Source: Streptomyces akebiae
GTDB lineage: Bacteria; Actinomycetota; Actinomycetes; Streptomycetales; Streptomycetaceae
DNA length: 64,000 bases
Direction: 5' to 3'
Assembly (NCBI RefSeq): GCF_019599145.1
Contig: NZ_CP080647.1
Coordinates: 7,750,001 to 7,814,000 of the forward strand
Shown here piece after piece: positions 34,778 through 42,506 of the stretch. Numbering within the stretch: the first letter of the stretch is position 1; every line of letters begins with the position of its first letter. The notes beneath the pieces were generated by a model, which saw only the letters and a list, made by a program, of their open reading frames with translations, did not search any database and was not told the origin of the DNA. The position numbers were made by a program, and so were the translations under genes.

Positions 34778-36214
34778 ATGCGCCGAGCAAAGATCGTCTG
34801 CACCCTCGGGCCCGCCACCGACTCGTACGACCAGATCAAGGCCCTGGTCGAGGCCGGCATGGACATCGCCCGCTTCAACCTCAGCCACGGCGGCCACGCC
34901 GAACACGATCAGCGGTACCAGTGCGTCCGCAAGGCCACCGACGAGACCGGCCGCAGCGTCGGCACCCTCGCCGACCTTCAAGGCCCGAAGATCCGCCTCG
35001 GCCGCTTCACCGAAGGCCCCGTACTCCTCGAACGCGACGACACCTTCACCATCAGCGTCGAGGAGGGCGCGGCGGGCGACAGCGAGGGCTGCGGCACGAC
35101 GTACCAGGGCCTGGCAACCGACGTCACCCCCGGCGAACTGATCCTCGTCGACGACGGCAAGGTCACCCTGGAGGTCACGGCGGTCGACGGCCCCCGCATC
35201 CACACCCGGGTCCTCGAAGGCGGCATGGTCTCCGACCACAAGGGTCTGAACCTGCCCGGCGTCGCCGTCTCGGTCCCCGCCCTCTCCCGGAAGGACGAAC
35301 AGGACCTCCGCTGGGCCCTGCGCACCGGCTTCGACATCATCGCCCTGTCCTTCGTCCGCTCCGGCCGGGACATCGAGCACGTCCACCGGATCATGGACGA
35401 GGAGGGCCGCCGGCTCCCCGTCATCGCCAAGATCGAGAAACCGCAGGCGGTCGACTCCATCGAGGAGATCGTCGCGGCCTTCGACGGGATCATGGTCGCG
35501 CGGGGCGACCTGGGCGTGGAAATGCCCCTCGAACAGGTCCCGATGGTCCAGAAACGGGCCATCACCCTCGCCAAGCGCAACGCCAAGCCCGTCATCGTCG
35601 CCACCCAGATGCTCGACTCGATGATCCACAACTCCCGGCCGACCCGCGCCGAGGCCAGCGACGTCGCCAACGCGGTGCTCGACGGGAGCGACGCGGTGAT
35701 GCTGTCCGGCGAGACGAGCGTCGGCAAGTACGCGGTGGAGACGGTCCGCACGATGGGGCGGATCGTGGCGGCGGCGGAGGAGGAGATGCTCGCCAAGGGC
35801 CTCCCGCCCCTCACCGAACACAACAAACCCCGCACGCAGGGCGGCGCGATGGCCCGCGCGGCAGCGGAGATCGGCGACTTCCTCGACGCGAAGTTCCTGG
35901 TCGCCTTCACCCAGTCCGGCGACACGGCCCGCCGCCTCTCCCGCTACCGCTCTCCGATCCCGCTCCTGGCCTTCACCCCGGACCCGGCGACGCGCTCACA
36001 GCTGAGCGTGACGTGGGGCGTGGAGACGTTCCTGGGCCCGCGCGTCGACTCGACGGACGCGATGGTCGCCCAGGTGGACGAGCTGCTGTCGCAGTACGGC
36101 CGCTGCGAGAAGGGCGACGTGGTGGTCATCACGGCGGGCTCACCGCCGGGGGTGGCGGGCTCGACGAACATGGTCCACGTCCACCACATCGGAGAGGCCG
36201 ACGGCCCGCGGTAG
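34778..36214 (+). CDS. pyk: Pyruvate kinase
   Basis: A 478-residue glycolytic enzyme converting phosphoenolpyruvate and ADP to pyruvate and ATP. It starts RRAKIVCTLGPA, has FNLSHGGHAEH, the B domain, the active-site stretch VIAKIEKPQAVDSIEEI with catalytic Lys, MVARGDLGVEMP, and SDAVMLSGETSVGKYAVE. Length is typical. No ribosome site precedes the ATG; TAGGCT lies six bases upstream, so the mRNA may be leaderless. It is monocistronic: a terminator precedes it and a convergent gene follows 5 bp after its stop. Confidence 0.96.
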   Translation: MRRAKIVCTLGPATDSYDQIKALVEAGMDIARFNLSHGGHAEHDQRYQCVRKATDETGRSVGTLADLQGPKIRLGRFTEGPVLLERDDTFTISVEEGAAGDSEGCGTTYQGLATDVTPGELILVDDGKVTLEVTAVDGPRIHTRVLEGGMVSDHKGLNLPGVAVSVPALSRKDEQDLRWALRTGFDIIALSFVRSGRDIEHVHRIMDEEGRRLPVIAKIEKPQAVDSIEEIVAAFDGIMVARGDLGVEMPLEQVPMVQKRAITLAKRNAKPVIVATQMLDSMIHNSRPTRAEASDVANAVLDGSDAVMLSGETSVGKYAVETVRTMGRIVAAAEEEMLAKGLPPLTEHNKPRTQGGAMARAAAEIGDFLDAKFLVAFTQSGDTARRLSRYRSPIPLLAFTPDPATRSQLSVTWGVETFLGPRVDSTDAMVAQVDELLSQYGRCEKGDVVVITAGSPPGVAGSTNMVHVHHIGEADGPR

Positions 36215-36218
36215 GGCG

Positions 36219-36974
36219 TCAGTACTTGGGGCCTACGTGGGCGTCCATGAGGGCGACGGAGGCTTTGCGGGCGATGGAGATGTTGAACGGGGTTCCCTTG
36301 CGTGCGCACTCCGTCCACTCGACGCCGAGCTTGCTGAGGGTGTCTGTGAAGAGCAGGCGGATGTCGGCGGACACGTTGGTGAAGAAGTACCGGGGGTATT
36401 CGTAGCGCTTGCGTTCGCCCGCGACCATGCGGGTCGTCCAGTTGGTGATGCGGCATCCGTCGGAGTGGATGAGCCCGCGGACGAACTCCCACGGGTGAGC
36501 GTCGACGATGGTCCGCTGCCAGGGTTCGAGGGCGATCCGCCGCTCGTGCTTCTTGCCGGGGCCGTGTTGGGGAAACAGGTTCGGCCAGTACCGGGAGTAG
36601 CTGGTGACCATCGTGTAGCCCTCCTTCTGGAGCAGGTACACACCGATACCTGGGCGCACGCTCGTGATTGCCTCGCGGCACTTCTCCATGAGGCCGGGCC
36701 AAGCGTCGGCGCACGCGATGCGCAAGTAGTAGCCGCTGCGCGGGTGCGCACTGATGCAGCCGTCGCCGAGGTAGAGGCCCAACAGATAGGAGTACGCCCG
36801 CTCTTCTGCGGGCGGGCCGGGGTCCGCCGGTGCCATGCGAGGCAACGGTTCGAGGCGTTGCTGCCAGGAACGGATCGCTGCTCGTGAAACGCCGGTCTCC
36901 CGGCTCACCGAGTTGAGGCTGCGCCCTTGGGCGACCAGCGCGAGTGCTCGCTTGCGCGTACTGATGTCGTACAT
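36219..36974 (-). CDS. Helix-turn-helix protein with LAGLIDADG-like motifs
   Basis: A 251-residue protein. The first ~45 residues form a resolvase/transposase-type helix-turn-helix (KRALALVAQGRSLNSVSRET then GVSRAAIRSWQQR). Then come two LAGLIDADG-like helices: YLLGLYLGDGCIS (about residues 62-74) and FVRGLIHSDGCRI (about 165-177), each with the acidic DG end. This looks like a free-standing homing-endonuclease fold or a regulator derived from one. No intron or intein surrounds it. It lies between pyk and a tRNA gene. No strong ribosome site precedes the ATG; CAGAGT is six bases upstream. Confidence 0.8.
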   Translation of the reverse strand: MYDISTRKRALALVAQGRSLNSVSRETGVSRAAIRSWQQRLEPLPRMAPADPGPPAEERAYSYLLGLYLGDGCISAHPRSGYYLRIACADAWPGLMEKCREAITSVRPGIGVYLLQKEGYTMVTSYSRYWPNLFPQHGPGKKHERRIALEPWQRTIVDAHPWEFVRGLIHSDGCRITNWTTRMVAGERKRYEYPRYFFTNVSADIRLLFTDTLSKLGVEWTECARKGTPFNISIARKASVALMDAHVGPKY

Positions 36975-37011
36975 GTAGCCACTCTGTGCAACTGATCGTC
37001 GCCGTCACAGC

Positions 37012-37048
37012 AAAAAGCGGATGTTCACGGGAACGTGGACATCCGCTT
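37012..37048 (-). terminator. Rho-independent terminator of the tRNA gene
   Basis: Arms aagcggatgttcac (37015-37028) and gtggacatccgctt (37035-37048) pair with one G-T. Read on the minus strand it is followed by a run of five T residues (37012-37016 on plus are A). It lies 32 bp after the tRNA 3' end. Confidence 0.85.
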
Positions 37049-37079
37049 GCGTGTCGTGACCTTGGAACCGAAGGAAAAG

Positions 37080-37152
37080 TACCCCGGGTCGGATTCGAAC
37101 CGACGCTGGATGGTGTTTGAGACCATTGCCTCTACCGCTGGGCTACCGGGGC
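37080..37152 (-). tRNA. tRNA with anticodon CAA (Leu by codon) and short variable loop
   Basis: A 73-nt cloverleaf on the minus strand. The acceptor arm GCCCCGG pairs with CCGGGGT (G1-U72 wobble), discriminator A at 37080. D arm GCC...GGC; anticodon stem ATGGT/ACCAT with loop CTCAAAC, so anticodon CAA at 34-36; T arm GTCGG-TTCGAAT-CCGAC. CCA is not encoded. CAA reads UUG (leucine), but the variable loop is only five bases (CCAGC), whereas leucine tRNAs normally have a long variable arm. The sequence is otherwise canonical. The gene has its own terminator. Confidence 0.9.
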
Positions 37153-37252
37153 CCCTTTGAAACAAAGGTTGGCGGTCACCCGCCGTGTCCCCACCTTACC
37201 GCAGCTAGGTACCCTCTTGTCAGCAGTACCCCGCCCCGAACGAGGAGCCCCC

Positions 37253-37906
37253 GTGACCGCCCCCGAGTCGCCCCAGCCCGTCGCCGACGACGATGACAAG
37301 TCGCACGTGCCTCCGCTGACGACCCGTGTCGTCATCGCCGAGGACGAGGCGTTGATCCGTCTCGATCTCAAGGAGATGCTCGAAGAGGAGGGCTACTCCG
37401 TCGTGGGCGAGGCCGGTGACGGGGAGCAGGCCATCGAGCTGGCCCGGGAGCACCAGCCGGATCTGGTGATCCTGGATGTGAAGATGCCGAAGATGGACGG
37501 GATCTCCGCGGCCGAGAAGATCGCCGAGGAGCGCATCGCGCCCGTGCTGATGCTGACCGCGTTCTCGCAGCGGGACCTCGTCGAGCGGGCCCGGGACGCG
37601 GGTGCGATGGCGTATCTGGTGAAGCCGTTCAGCAAGAGTGACGTGGTGCCGGCCATCGAGATGGCGGTGTCGCGGTTCACGGAGCTGAAGGAGTTGGAGA
37701 AGGAGGTCGCCGACCTCACGCTCCGGCTGGAGACGCGGAAGCTGGTGGACCGGGCGAAGTCGATTCTGCAGACGGAGTACGGCTTGACGGAGCCGGCCGC
37801 GTTCCGGTGGATCCAGAAGACGTCGATGGACCGTCGGATGTCGATGCAGCAGGTGGCGGAGGCGGTCATCCAGGACGCCGACGAGAAGAAGGCGGCCAAG
37901 GGCTGA
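37253..37906 (+). CDS. pdtaR: ANTAR-domain response regulator, PdtaR-like
   Basis: A 217-residue transcription antitermination regulator. Receiver domain about residues 25-145: VVIAEDEALIRLDLKEML, phospho-acceptor Asp in DLVILDVKMPKMDG, LMLTAFSQ, LVKPFSK. A helical linker follows, then a C-terminal ANTAR RNA-binding domain (about 158-210: LETRKLVDRAKSILQTEYG, MSMQQVAEAVIQ). It resembles mycobacterial PdtaR, which acts on nascent RNA after phosphorylation by PdtaS; no kinase gene lies next to it. GTG at 37253 follows GAGGAG. A long perfect terminator hairpin follows. Confidence 0.92.
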   Translation: MTAPESPQPVADDDDKSHVPPLTTRVVIAEDEALIRLDLKEMLEEEGYSVVGEAGDGEQAIELAREHQPDLVILDVKMPKMDGISAAEKIAEERIAPVLMLTAFSQRDLVERARDAGAMAYLVKPFSKSDVVPAIEMAVSRFTELKELEKEVADLTLRLETRKLVDRAKSILQTEYGLTEPAAFRWIQKTSMDRRMSMQQVAEAVIQDADEKKAAKG

Positions 37907-37936
37907 CCCCGCCGCTCCGGGACACACACGACGAAC

Positions 37937-37988
37937 ACGACGAGGCCCGCACCCCCCACCTGAAAGGGGGTGCGGGCCTCGTCGTCTT
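37937..37988. terminator. Perfect 20-bp-stem terminator between pdtaR and livF
   Basis: Arms 37937-37956 (acgacgaggcccgcaccccc) and 37966-37985 pair perfectly around a nine-base loop and are followed by TTT. The genes on both sides converge, so it can stop both transcripts. Confidence 0.92.
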
Positions 37989-38005
37989 TGGGCCGGAGGC
38001 CAGTC

Positions 38006-38722
38006 CTAGTCCTCGCCGAGGTAGGCCTTGCGGACCGACTCGTCGTGCAGGAGGTCGGAGCCGGAGCCCGAGAGGACGATCTTGCCGATCTCCATGACGT
38101 GGCCCTGGTCGGCGAGGGAGAGCGCCGCCTGGGCGTTCTGTTCGACGAGCAGGATGGTGGTGCCCTGGGACTTCAGTTCGGCGATCGTGGCCATGATCTT
38201 CTGCATCATGATGGGGGAGAGGCCCATGGAGGGCTCGTCCAGCATGAGCAGTTTCGGCTGGGACATCAGGGCCCGGCCCATCGCCAGCATCTGCTGTTCA
38301 CCACCCGAGAGGGTTCCGGCGGCCTGCTTGCGACGCTCTCCCAGGATGGGGAAGAGGTCGTAGGCGCGCTGGATGTCCTTCTCGATGCCGGGCTTGTCGT
38401 TGCGCAGGAAGGCGCCGAGGCGGAGGTTGTCCTCGATGGTCATGCGCGGGAAGATGTGCCGCCCCTCGGGGGAGTGGGCGAGTCCGAGCGAGACGATGTC
38501 GTGCGCGGGGATCTTCTTGAGCGACTTGCCGTTGAACTTGACCTGGCCGCCGACGGGCTTGAGGAGGCCCGAGAGGGTGCGCAGGGTGGTGGTCTTGCCG
38601 GCGCCGTTGGTGCCGATGAGGGTGACGACCTCGCCGGCGTCGACCTTGAAGGAGATGCCCTTGACGGCTTCGATCTTGCCGTAGGCGACCCGGAGGTCCT
38701 CTACTTCGAGCAGTGCGGTCAT
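38006..38722 (-). CDS. livF: Branched-chain amino-acid ABC transporter ATPase LivF
   Basis: A 238-residue ABC ATPase. Walker A GTNGAGKTTTLR (about residues 37-48), signature LSGGEQQMLAMGRALM, Walker B LLMLDEPSMGLSP, and the switch His region TTILLVEQNA. This is the short LivF type. Its ATG overlaps the livG stop by 4 bp. With LivG it powers uptake of leucine, isoleucine and valine, or a related amide or urea substrate. It is the last gene of the operon, followed by the bidirectional terminator. Confidence 0.94.
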   Translation of the reverse strand: MTALLEVEDLRVAYGKIEAVKGISFKVDAGEVVTLIGTNGAGKTTTLRTLSGLLKPVGGQVKFNGKSLKKIPAHDIVSLGLAHSPEGRHIFPRMTIEDNLRLGAFLRNDKPGIEKDIQRAYDLFPILGERRKQAAGTLSGGEQQMLAMGRALMSQPKLLMLDEPSMGLSPIMMQKIMATIAELKSQGTTILLVEQNAQAALSLADQGHVMEIGKIVLSGSGSDLLHDESVRKAYLGED

Positions 38723-39630
38723 CGGTCGTTCTCCTTGCCGGGCGCGTCGTCGGTCGTGGCCTCGGCGTGTGCTTCGGCGGCTTCGACCTCGGCGATCTCT
38801 TCCTGGCCGGGTGCGTCCTCGAAGGGTTCGCCGAGGTAGGCGGCGACGACGCGCTCGTCGCCCTGCACGGTGGCGCTGTCGCCCTCGACGAGTTTTTCGC
38901 CCTGGACGAGGACGGCGACGCGGTCGCAGAGGTTGAAGATGAACCGCATGTCGTGCTCGATGACGAGGACGGCGATGCCCTTGTCGCGGATGGCGAAGAC
39001 CAGTTCCTCGGTGGTTCGCGTCTCCTGGGGGTTCATGCCGGCGGTGGGCTCGTCGAGGAGGAGCAGGCCGGGCTCGCTCGCCAGCGCGCGTGCGATCTCC
39101 AGCTTGCGCTGTTCGCCGTAGGGGAGGTTGCGGGCGAGGTGTTCGGCCTTGGCGTCGAGTCCGACGAACGCGAGCAGTTCCATGGCGCGTTCGCGGGAGG
39201 CGGCTTCGGCCTTGTGGAAGCCGGGGCCGCGCAGGAGGGCGGACCAGAGGCCTTCCTTGGTGCGGGTGTGGCGTCCGACGAGGACGTTCTCCAGGACCGT
39301 CATGTTGGCGAAGAGACGGATGTTCTGGAAGGTGCGGGCGATGCCGGCCGCGGTGACCTTGAAGGACTTGGGCGGCAGGATCTGCCCTTTGTAGCGGACC
39401 TCTCCCTCGGTGGGGATGTAGAGGCCGGTGAGGCAGTTGAAGAAGGTCGTCTTGCCGGCGCCGTTGGGGCCGATGAGTCCGACGATCTCGCCGCTGTTGA
39501 CGGTGAGGTTGACGTTGCGTACGGCGGTGAGGCCGCCGAAGCGCATGGTCACGCCGCGTGCGTCGAGGACCGTCTCCCCGGGGGCGTTGGCGCCGGGTGC
39601 GACGTCCTTGGTGGTGGTGTCGGTGGTCAT
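38719..39630 (-). CDS. livG: Branched-chain amino-acid ABC transporter ATPase LivG
   Basis: A 303-residue ABC ATPase. Walker A GPNGAGKTTFFNCLTG (about residues 52-67), Q-loop region RTFQNIRLF, signature LPYGEQRKLEIARALA (the LPYG form is typical of LivG), Walker B LLLLDEPTAGMNP and switch His in VLVIEHDM. About 20 extra N-terminal residues and a 35-residue acidic C-terminal tail (EEIAEVEAAEAHAEAT) extend it. It starts 3 bp after the livM stop and overlaps livF. Confidence 0.94.
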   Translation of the reverse strand: MTTDTTTKDVAPGANAPGETVLDARGVTMRFGGLTAVRNVNLTVNSGEIVGLIGPNGAGKTTFFNCLTGLYIPTEGEVRYKGQILPPKSFKVTAAGIARTFQNIRLFANMTVLENVLVGRHTRTKEGLWSALLRGPGFHKAEAASRERAMELLAFVGLDAKAEHLARNLPYGEQRKLEIARALASEPGLLLLDEPTAGMNPQETRTTEELVFAIRDKGIAVLVIEHDMRFIFNLCDRVAVLVQGEKLVEGDSATVQGDERVVAAYLGEPFEDAPGQEEIAEVEAAEAHAEATTDDAPGKENDR

Positions 39631-39633
39631 GGG

Positions 39634-41469
39634 TCAGGCCCCTGCCTTGCTGAGGACTGTGGGTGCTTCGGCCTCTTCGTGGAATTCGAGCTGGCGGCGC
39701 CGGTTGGGGATGAGGCCTTCCGGGCGGAACCGCATGAGCAGGACGAGTGCGAGTCCGAAGGCGAAGAGCTGGTAGTCGCCGAGGAACTGGAGCTTGGCCG
39801 GGATGAGGTAGAGCAGTGCGGCGCCGACGAGGGGGCCGCTGATGGTGCCCATGCCGCCGAGGACGACGGCCGCGAGGAGGAACGCCGAGTTGGGCGGGAC
39901 GACGTGGGCGAACTGGTACTGCTCGGGGGTCACGGTGTAGGTGACGTGTGCCTGGACGGTGCCGGCGAGGCCGGCGAGTGCGGCGCCGAGGGCGAAGGCG
40001 ATGAGCTTGACCCGGAAGCCGTTGATGCCCATGGCGAGTGCCGCGGTCTCGTCCTCGCGGATGGCGATCCAGGCGCGGCCGATGCGGGAGTCGCTGCTGC
40101 GTCGGAAGACCACCACGACGACGAGCGTGATGAGCAGCATGAGGAAGAAGTAGTTGGCGAACCGGGCGATGGTGAACCCGGCGATGGTGTGCTCCTGGCC
40201 GAAGTCGAAGCCGAGGATGTTGAGGTTCGGGATCGAGGAGATGCCGTTGGAGCCGTTGGTGATGTCGGGGCCCGAGGTGCCGTCCATGTTGAGGACGGCG
40301 AGGCGGAAGATCTCACCGAAGCCGAGGGTGACGATGGCGAGGTAGTCGCCGCGCAGCCGCAGGGTCGGGGCGCCGATGATGACGCCGAAGATCATGGCGA
40401 CGACGGCGCCGAGGATGGCGCTGGCCCAGAAGGGCAGGTGGATGTCGAAGGGGGAGGAGGGGGAGCCGGAGACCATGGCCGCGGTGTAGGCGCCGACGCC
40501 GAGGAAGGCGACGTATCCGAGGTCGAGGAGGCCGGCGAGGCCGACGACGATGTTGAGGCCGAGGGCGACGGTGGCGAAGATCAGGATGTAGACGCCGATG
40601 GTCGCGTACTGGTCGTCGGACTGGGTGAAGGGGAACGCGGCGGCCGCGGTGAACGCGCCGATCATGGTGACCGTGCGGTGCTTGGCGGTGACGGCGGAGA
40701 CCCGGGCGACGAGGCCGGCCTTGGAGAGGGCGCCGATGGCGAAGCCGGCGGTGATCAGGAAGCCGACGAAGAGTTCGTCGTACTCGGTGCCGATGCCGTA
40801 GGTGAAGACGAGCAGGCCCACCGCCATGGCCGCGACGATGATCAGGATCTCGACGTAGGCGGGGATCTTGCGGGCCGGGGTGGCGGTGCCGGTGGCGAAG
40901 CAGGCCTTCATGACGGCGCGGGCGTTGCGTGCGCCGAGCAGGAACTCTTCCCAGGCGGTGTCCTCGGGGTCGGCGGTCTCGGGTGCCGGTCGTTCGAACG
41001 GCAGGGCGAGTGCGCCGAGGAGGGCGGCGAGGGTGGCGACGGCCGCGACGTAGGCGCCGGGTTCGAGGTTGACGAGGCCGCCGAGCTGGATGCTGATCGC
41101 GAGGATCGTGTACCAGGCGGTGGTGAAGGTGCCGAGTGCGGCGAGCTTGATGGAGCTGTCGGCGCCGGCGGGGACGAGCCAGCCGAGGCCCTTGATGCCG
41201 TAGGAGGCGAGGCCGAAGAGGGCCGTGAGGGCGCCGCCGATGAGGACGAGGACCTGGAGGCCGCCGGGGTAGCCGTAGACGGTGAGGTCGCCGGGGAAGG
41301 CGGAGGTCCACGTCCAGGCGAGGAAGGTGGAGACCACGGCGAGGACGCCGCCGCCGGTGGCGAGGGCGCGGGCTGTGTTCTCGGGGAGGGCGACGAGGCC
41401 ACGGGGGGTGGTGTCGTGCTTGGCGGCGGGTGCGGGAGTCGCGGTGGTGTGTGTGGTCATCGGTGTCAC
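39634..41469 (-). CDS. livM: Branched-chain amino-acid ABC transporter permease LivM with long N-terminal membrane extension
   Basis: A 611-residue inner-membrane permease. The conserved LivM domain starts near residue 290 (IGVYILIFATVALGLNIVVG) and includes GAPTLRLRGDYLAIVTLGFGE and the EAA-like loop GRAWIAIREDETAALAMGIN. The preceding ~290 residues hold about seven more hydrophobic segments, absent from the ~320-400-residue enteric LivM. GTG at 41469 overlaps the livH stop (GTGA); ATG at 41460 is the alternative. The role of the extra membrane domain is unknown. Confidence 0.92.
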   Translation of the reverse strand: MTPMTTHTTATPAPAAKHDTTPRGLVALPENTARALATGGGVLAVVSTFLAWTWTSAFPGDLTVYGYPGGLQVLVLIGGALTALFGLASYGIKGLGWLVPAGADSSIKLAALGTFTTAWYTILAISIQLGGLVNLEPGAYVAAVATLAALLGALALPFERPAPETADPEDTAWEEFLLGARNARAVMKACFATGTATPARKIPAYVEILIIVAAMAVGLLVFTYGIGTEYDELFVGFLITAGFAIGALSKAGLVARVSAVTAKHRTVTMIGAFTAAAAFPFTQSDDQYATIGVYILIFATVALGLNIVVGLAGLLDLGYVAFLGVGAYTAAMVSGSPSSPFDIHLPFWASAILGAVVAMIFGVIIGAPTLRLRGDYLAIVTLGFGEIFRLAVLNMDGTSGPDITNGSNGISSIPNLNILGFDFGQEHTIAGFTIARFANYFFLMLLITLVVVVVFRRSSDSRIGRAWIAIREDETAALAMGINGFRVKLIAFALGAALAGLAGTVQAHVTYTVTPEQYQFAHVVPPNSAFLLAAVVLGGMGTISGPLVGAALLYLIPAKLQFLGDYQLFAFGLALVLLMRFRPEGLIPNRRRQLEFHEEAEAPTVLSKAGA

Positions 41470-42398
41470 GCCCTGTCCGCCACGCGCTCTCCGAGCAGGC
41501 CCTGGGGCCTGAACAGGAGGACGAGGATGAGGAGTACGAACGCCCAGACGTTGGCCCAGGACTGGCTGCCGAACTGCTCCATGCCGGGGATGTCGGCGAT
41601 GTAGGCGGTGGAGAGGGCTTCGGCGAGGCCGAGGACGACACCGCCGAGCATGGCGCCGTAGATGTTGCCGATGCCGCCGAGGACGGCCGCGGTGAAGGCC
41701 TTGAGGCCGAGGATGAAGCCCATGCGGAACTGGACCTGGCCGTACTTGAGGCCGTAGGCGACGGCTCCGACGGCGGCGAACGCGGCGCCGAGGGCGAAGG
41801 CGACCACGATGATGCGGTCGGTGTTGATGCCCATGAGCTTGGCGGTGTCGGGGTCCTGCGCGGTGGCCTGCATGCCGCGGCCGGTGCGGGTCTTCATGAC
41901 GAAGTAGGCGAGGATCGCCATGCTGATCGGGGCGGCGACGAGGAGGAAGATGTCACCGGTCTGGATGGTGACGTTCCCGATCTCGAAGGGGCCGCCCTCG
42001 ATGTGCGGGAAGTTGATGGACTCCTTGGCGTCCGGGTACCAGGCCCACACCGCCTGCTGGAGGGCCAGGGAGAGGCCGATGGCGGTGATGAGGGGGGCGA
42101 GGCGGGGTGCGGTACGCAGGGGCCGGTAGGCCAGGCGTTCCGCTCCCACGGCGGCGAGTACGGCGACGATGATGCCTCCGACGAGCATCAGCGGGAGCGC
42201 CACCCACATGCTCGTGCCGTCGGGCAGCACGTACAGGTAGACCGTGATGGCGCCGAAGCCGCCCAGCATGAATATCTCACCGTGGGCGAAGTTGATGAGC
42301 TGGACGATGCCATAGACCATCGTGTAGCCGATGGCGACCAGCCCGTACATGGATCCTAGTAGCAGGCCGTTGACCAGCTGCTGCGGCAGTTCGTTCAC
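41466..42398 (-). CDS. livH: Branched-chain amino-acid ABC transporter permease LivH
   Basis: A 310-residue membrane permease with eight or so hydrophobic segments. It starts with the family sequence QQLVNGLLLGSMYGLVAIGYT and has LINFAHGEIFMLGGF, GRGMQATAQDPDTAKLMGIN (ATPase contact loop) and GLKAFTAAVLGGIGNIYGAMLGG. GTG at 42398 follows CGGAGGACAT. A 14-bp hairpin lies between it and livK, so its expression is probably lower than that of the binding protein. Confidence 0.94.
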   Translation of the reverse strand: MNELPQQLVNGLLLGSMYGLVAIGYTMVYGIVQLINFAHGEIFMLGGFGAITVYLYVLPDGTSMWVALPLMLVGGIIVAVLAAVGAERLAYRPLRTAPRLAPLITAIGLSLALQQAVWAWYPDAKESINFPHIEGGPFEIGNVTIQTGDIFLLVAAPISMAILAYFVMKTRTGRGMQATAQDPDTAKLMGINTDRIIVVAFALGAAFAAVGAVAYGLKYGQVQFRMGFILGLKAFTAAVLGGIGNIYGAMLGGVVLGLAEALSTAYIADIPGMEQFGSQSWANVWAFVLLILVLLFRPQGLLGERVADRA

Positions 42399-42445
42399 CG
42401 CATGTCCTCCGAGACTTTCGGATGTTCGACGAATGTGACCGGATG

Positions 42446-42489
42446 TGAGTCCGCGCGGGGCGCCATGGTGCGGCGCCCCGCGCGGCTCA
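42446..42489 (-). terminator. Intercistronic hairpin between livK and livH
   Basis: Arms ccgcgcggggcgcc (42451-42464) and ggcgccccgcgcgg (42472-42485) pair perfectly around seven bases, with partial extension tgag/ctca. It sits 18 bp after the livK stop. A partial terminator here, or an mRNA 3'-end protector, would keep binding-protein mRNA above permease mRNA. Confidence 0.7.
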
Positions 42490-42506
42490 GATGTGTGCGG
42501 GTGGGA

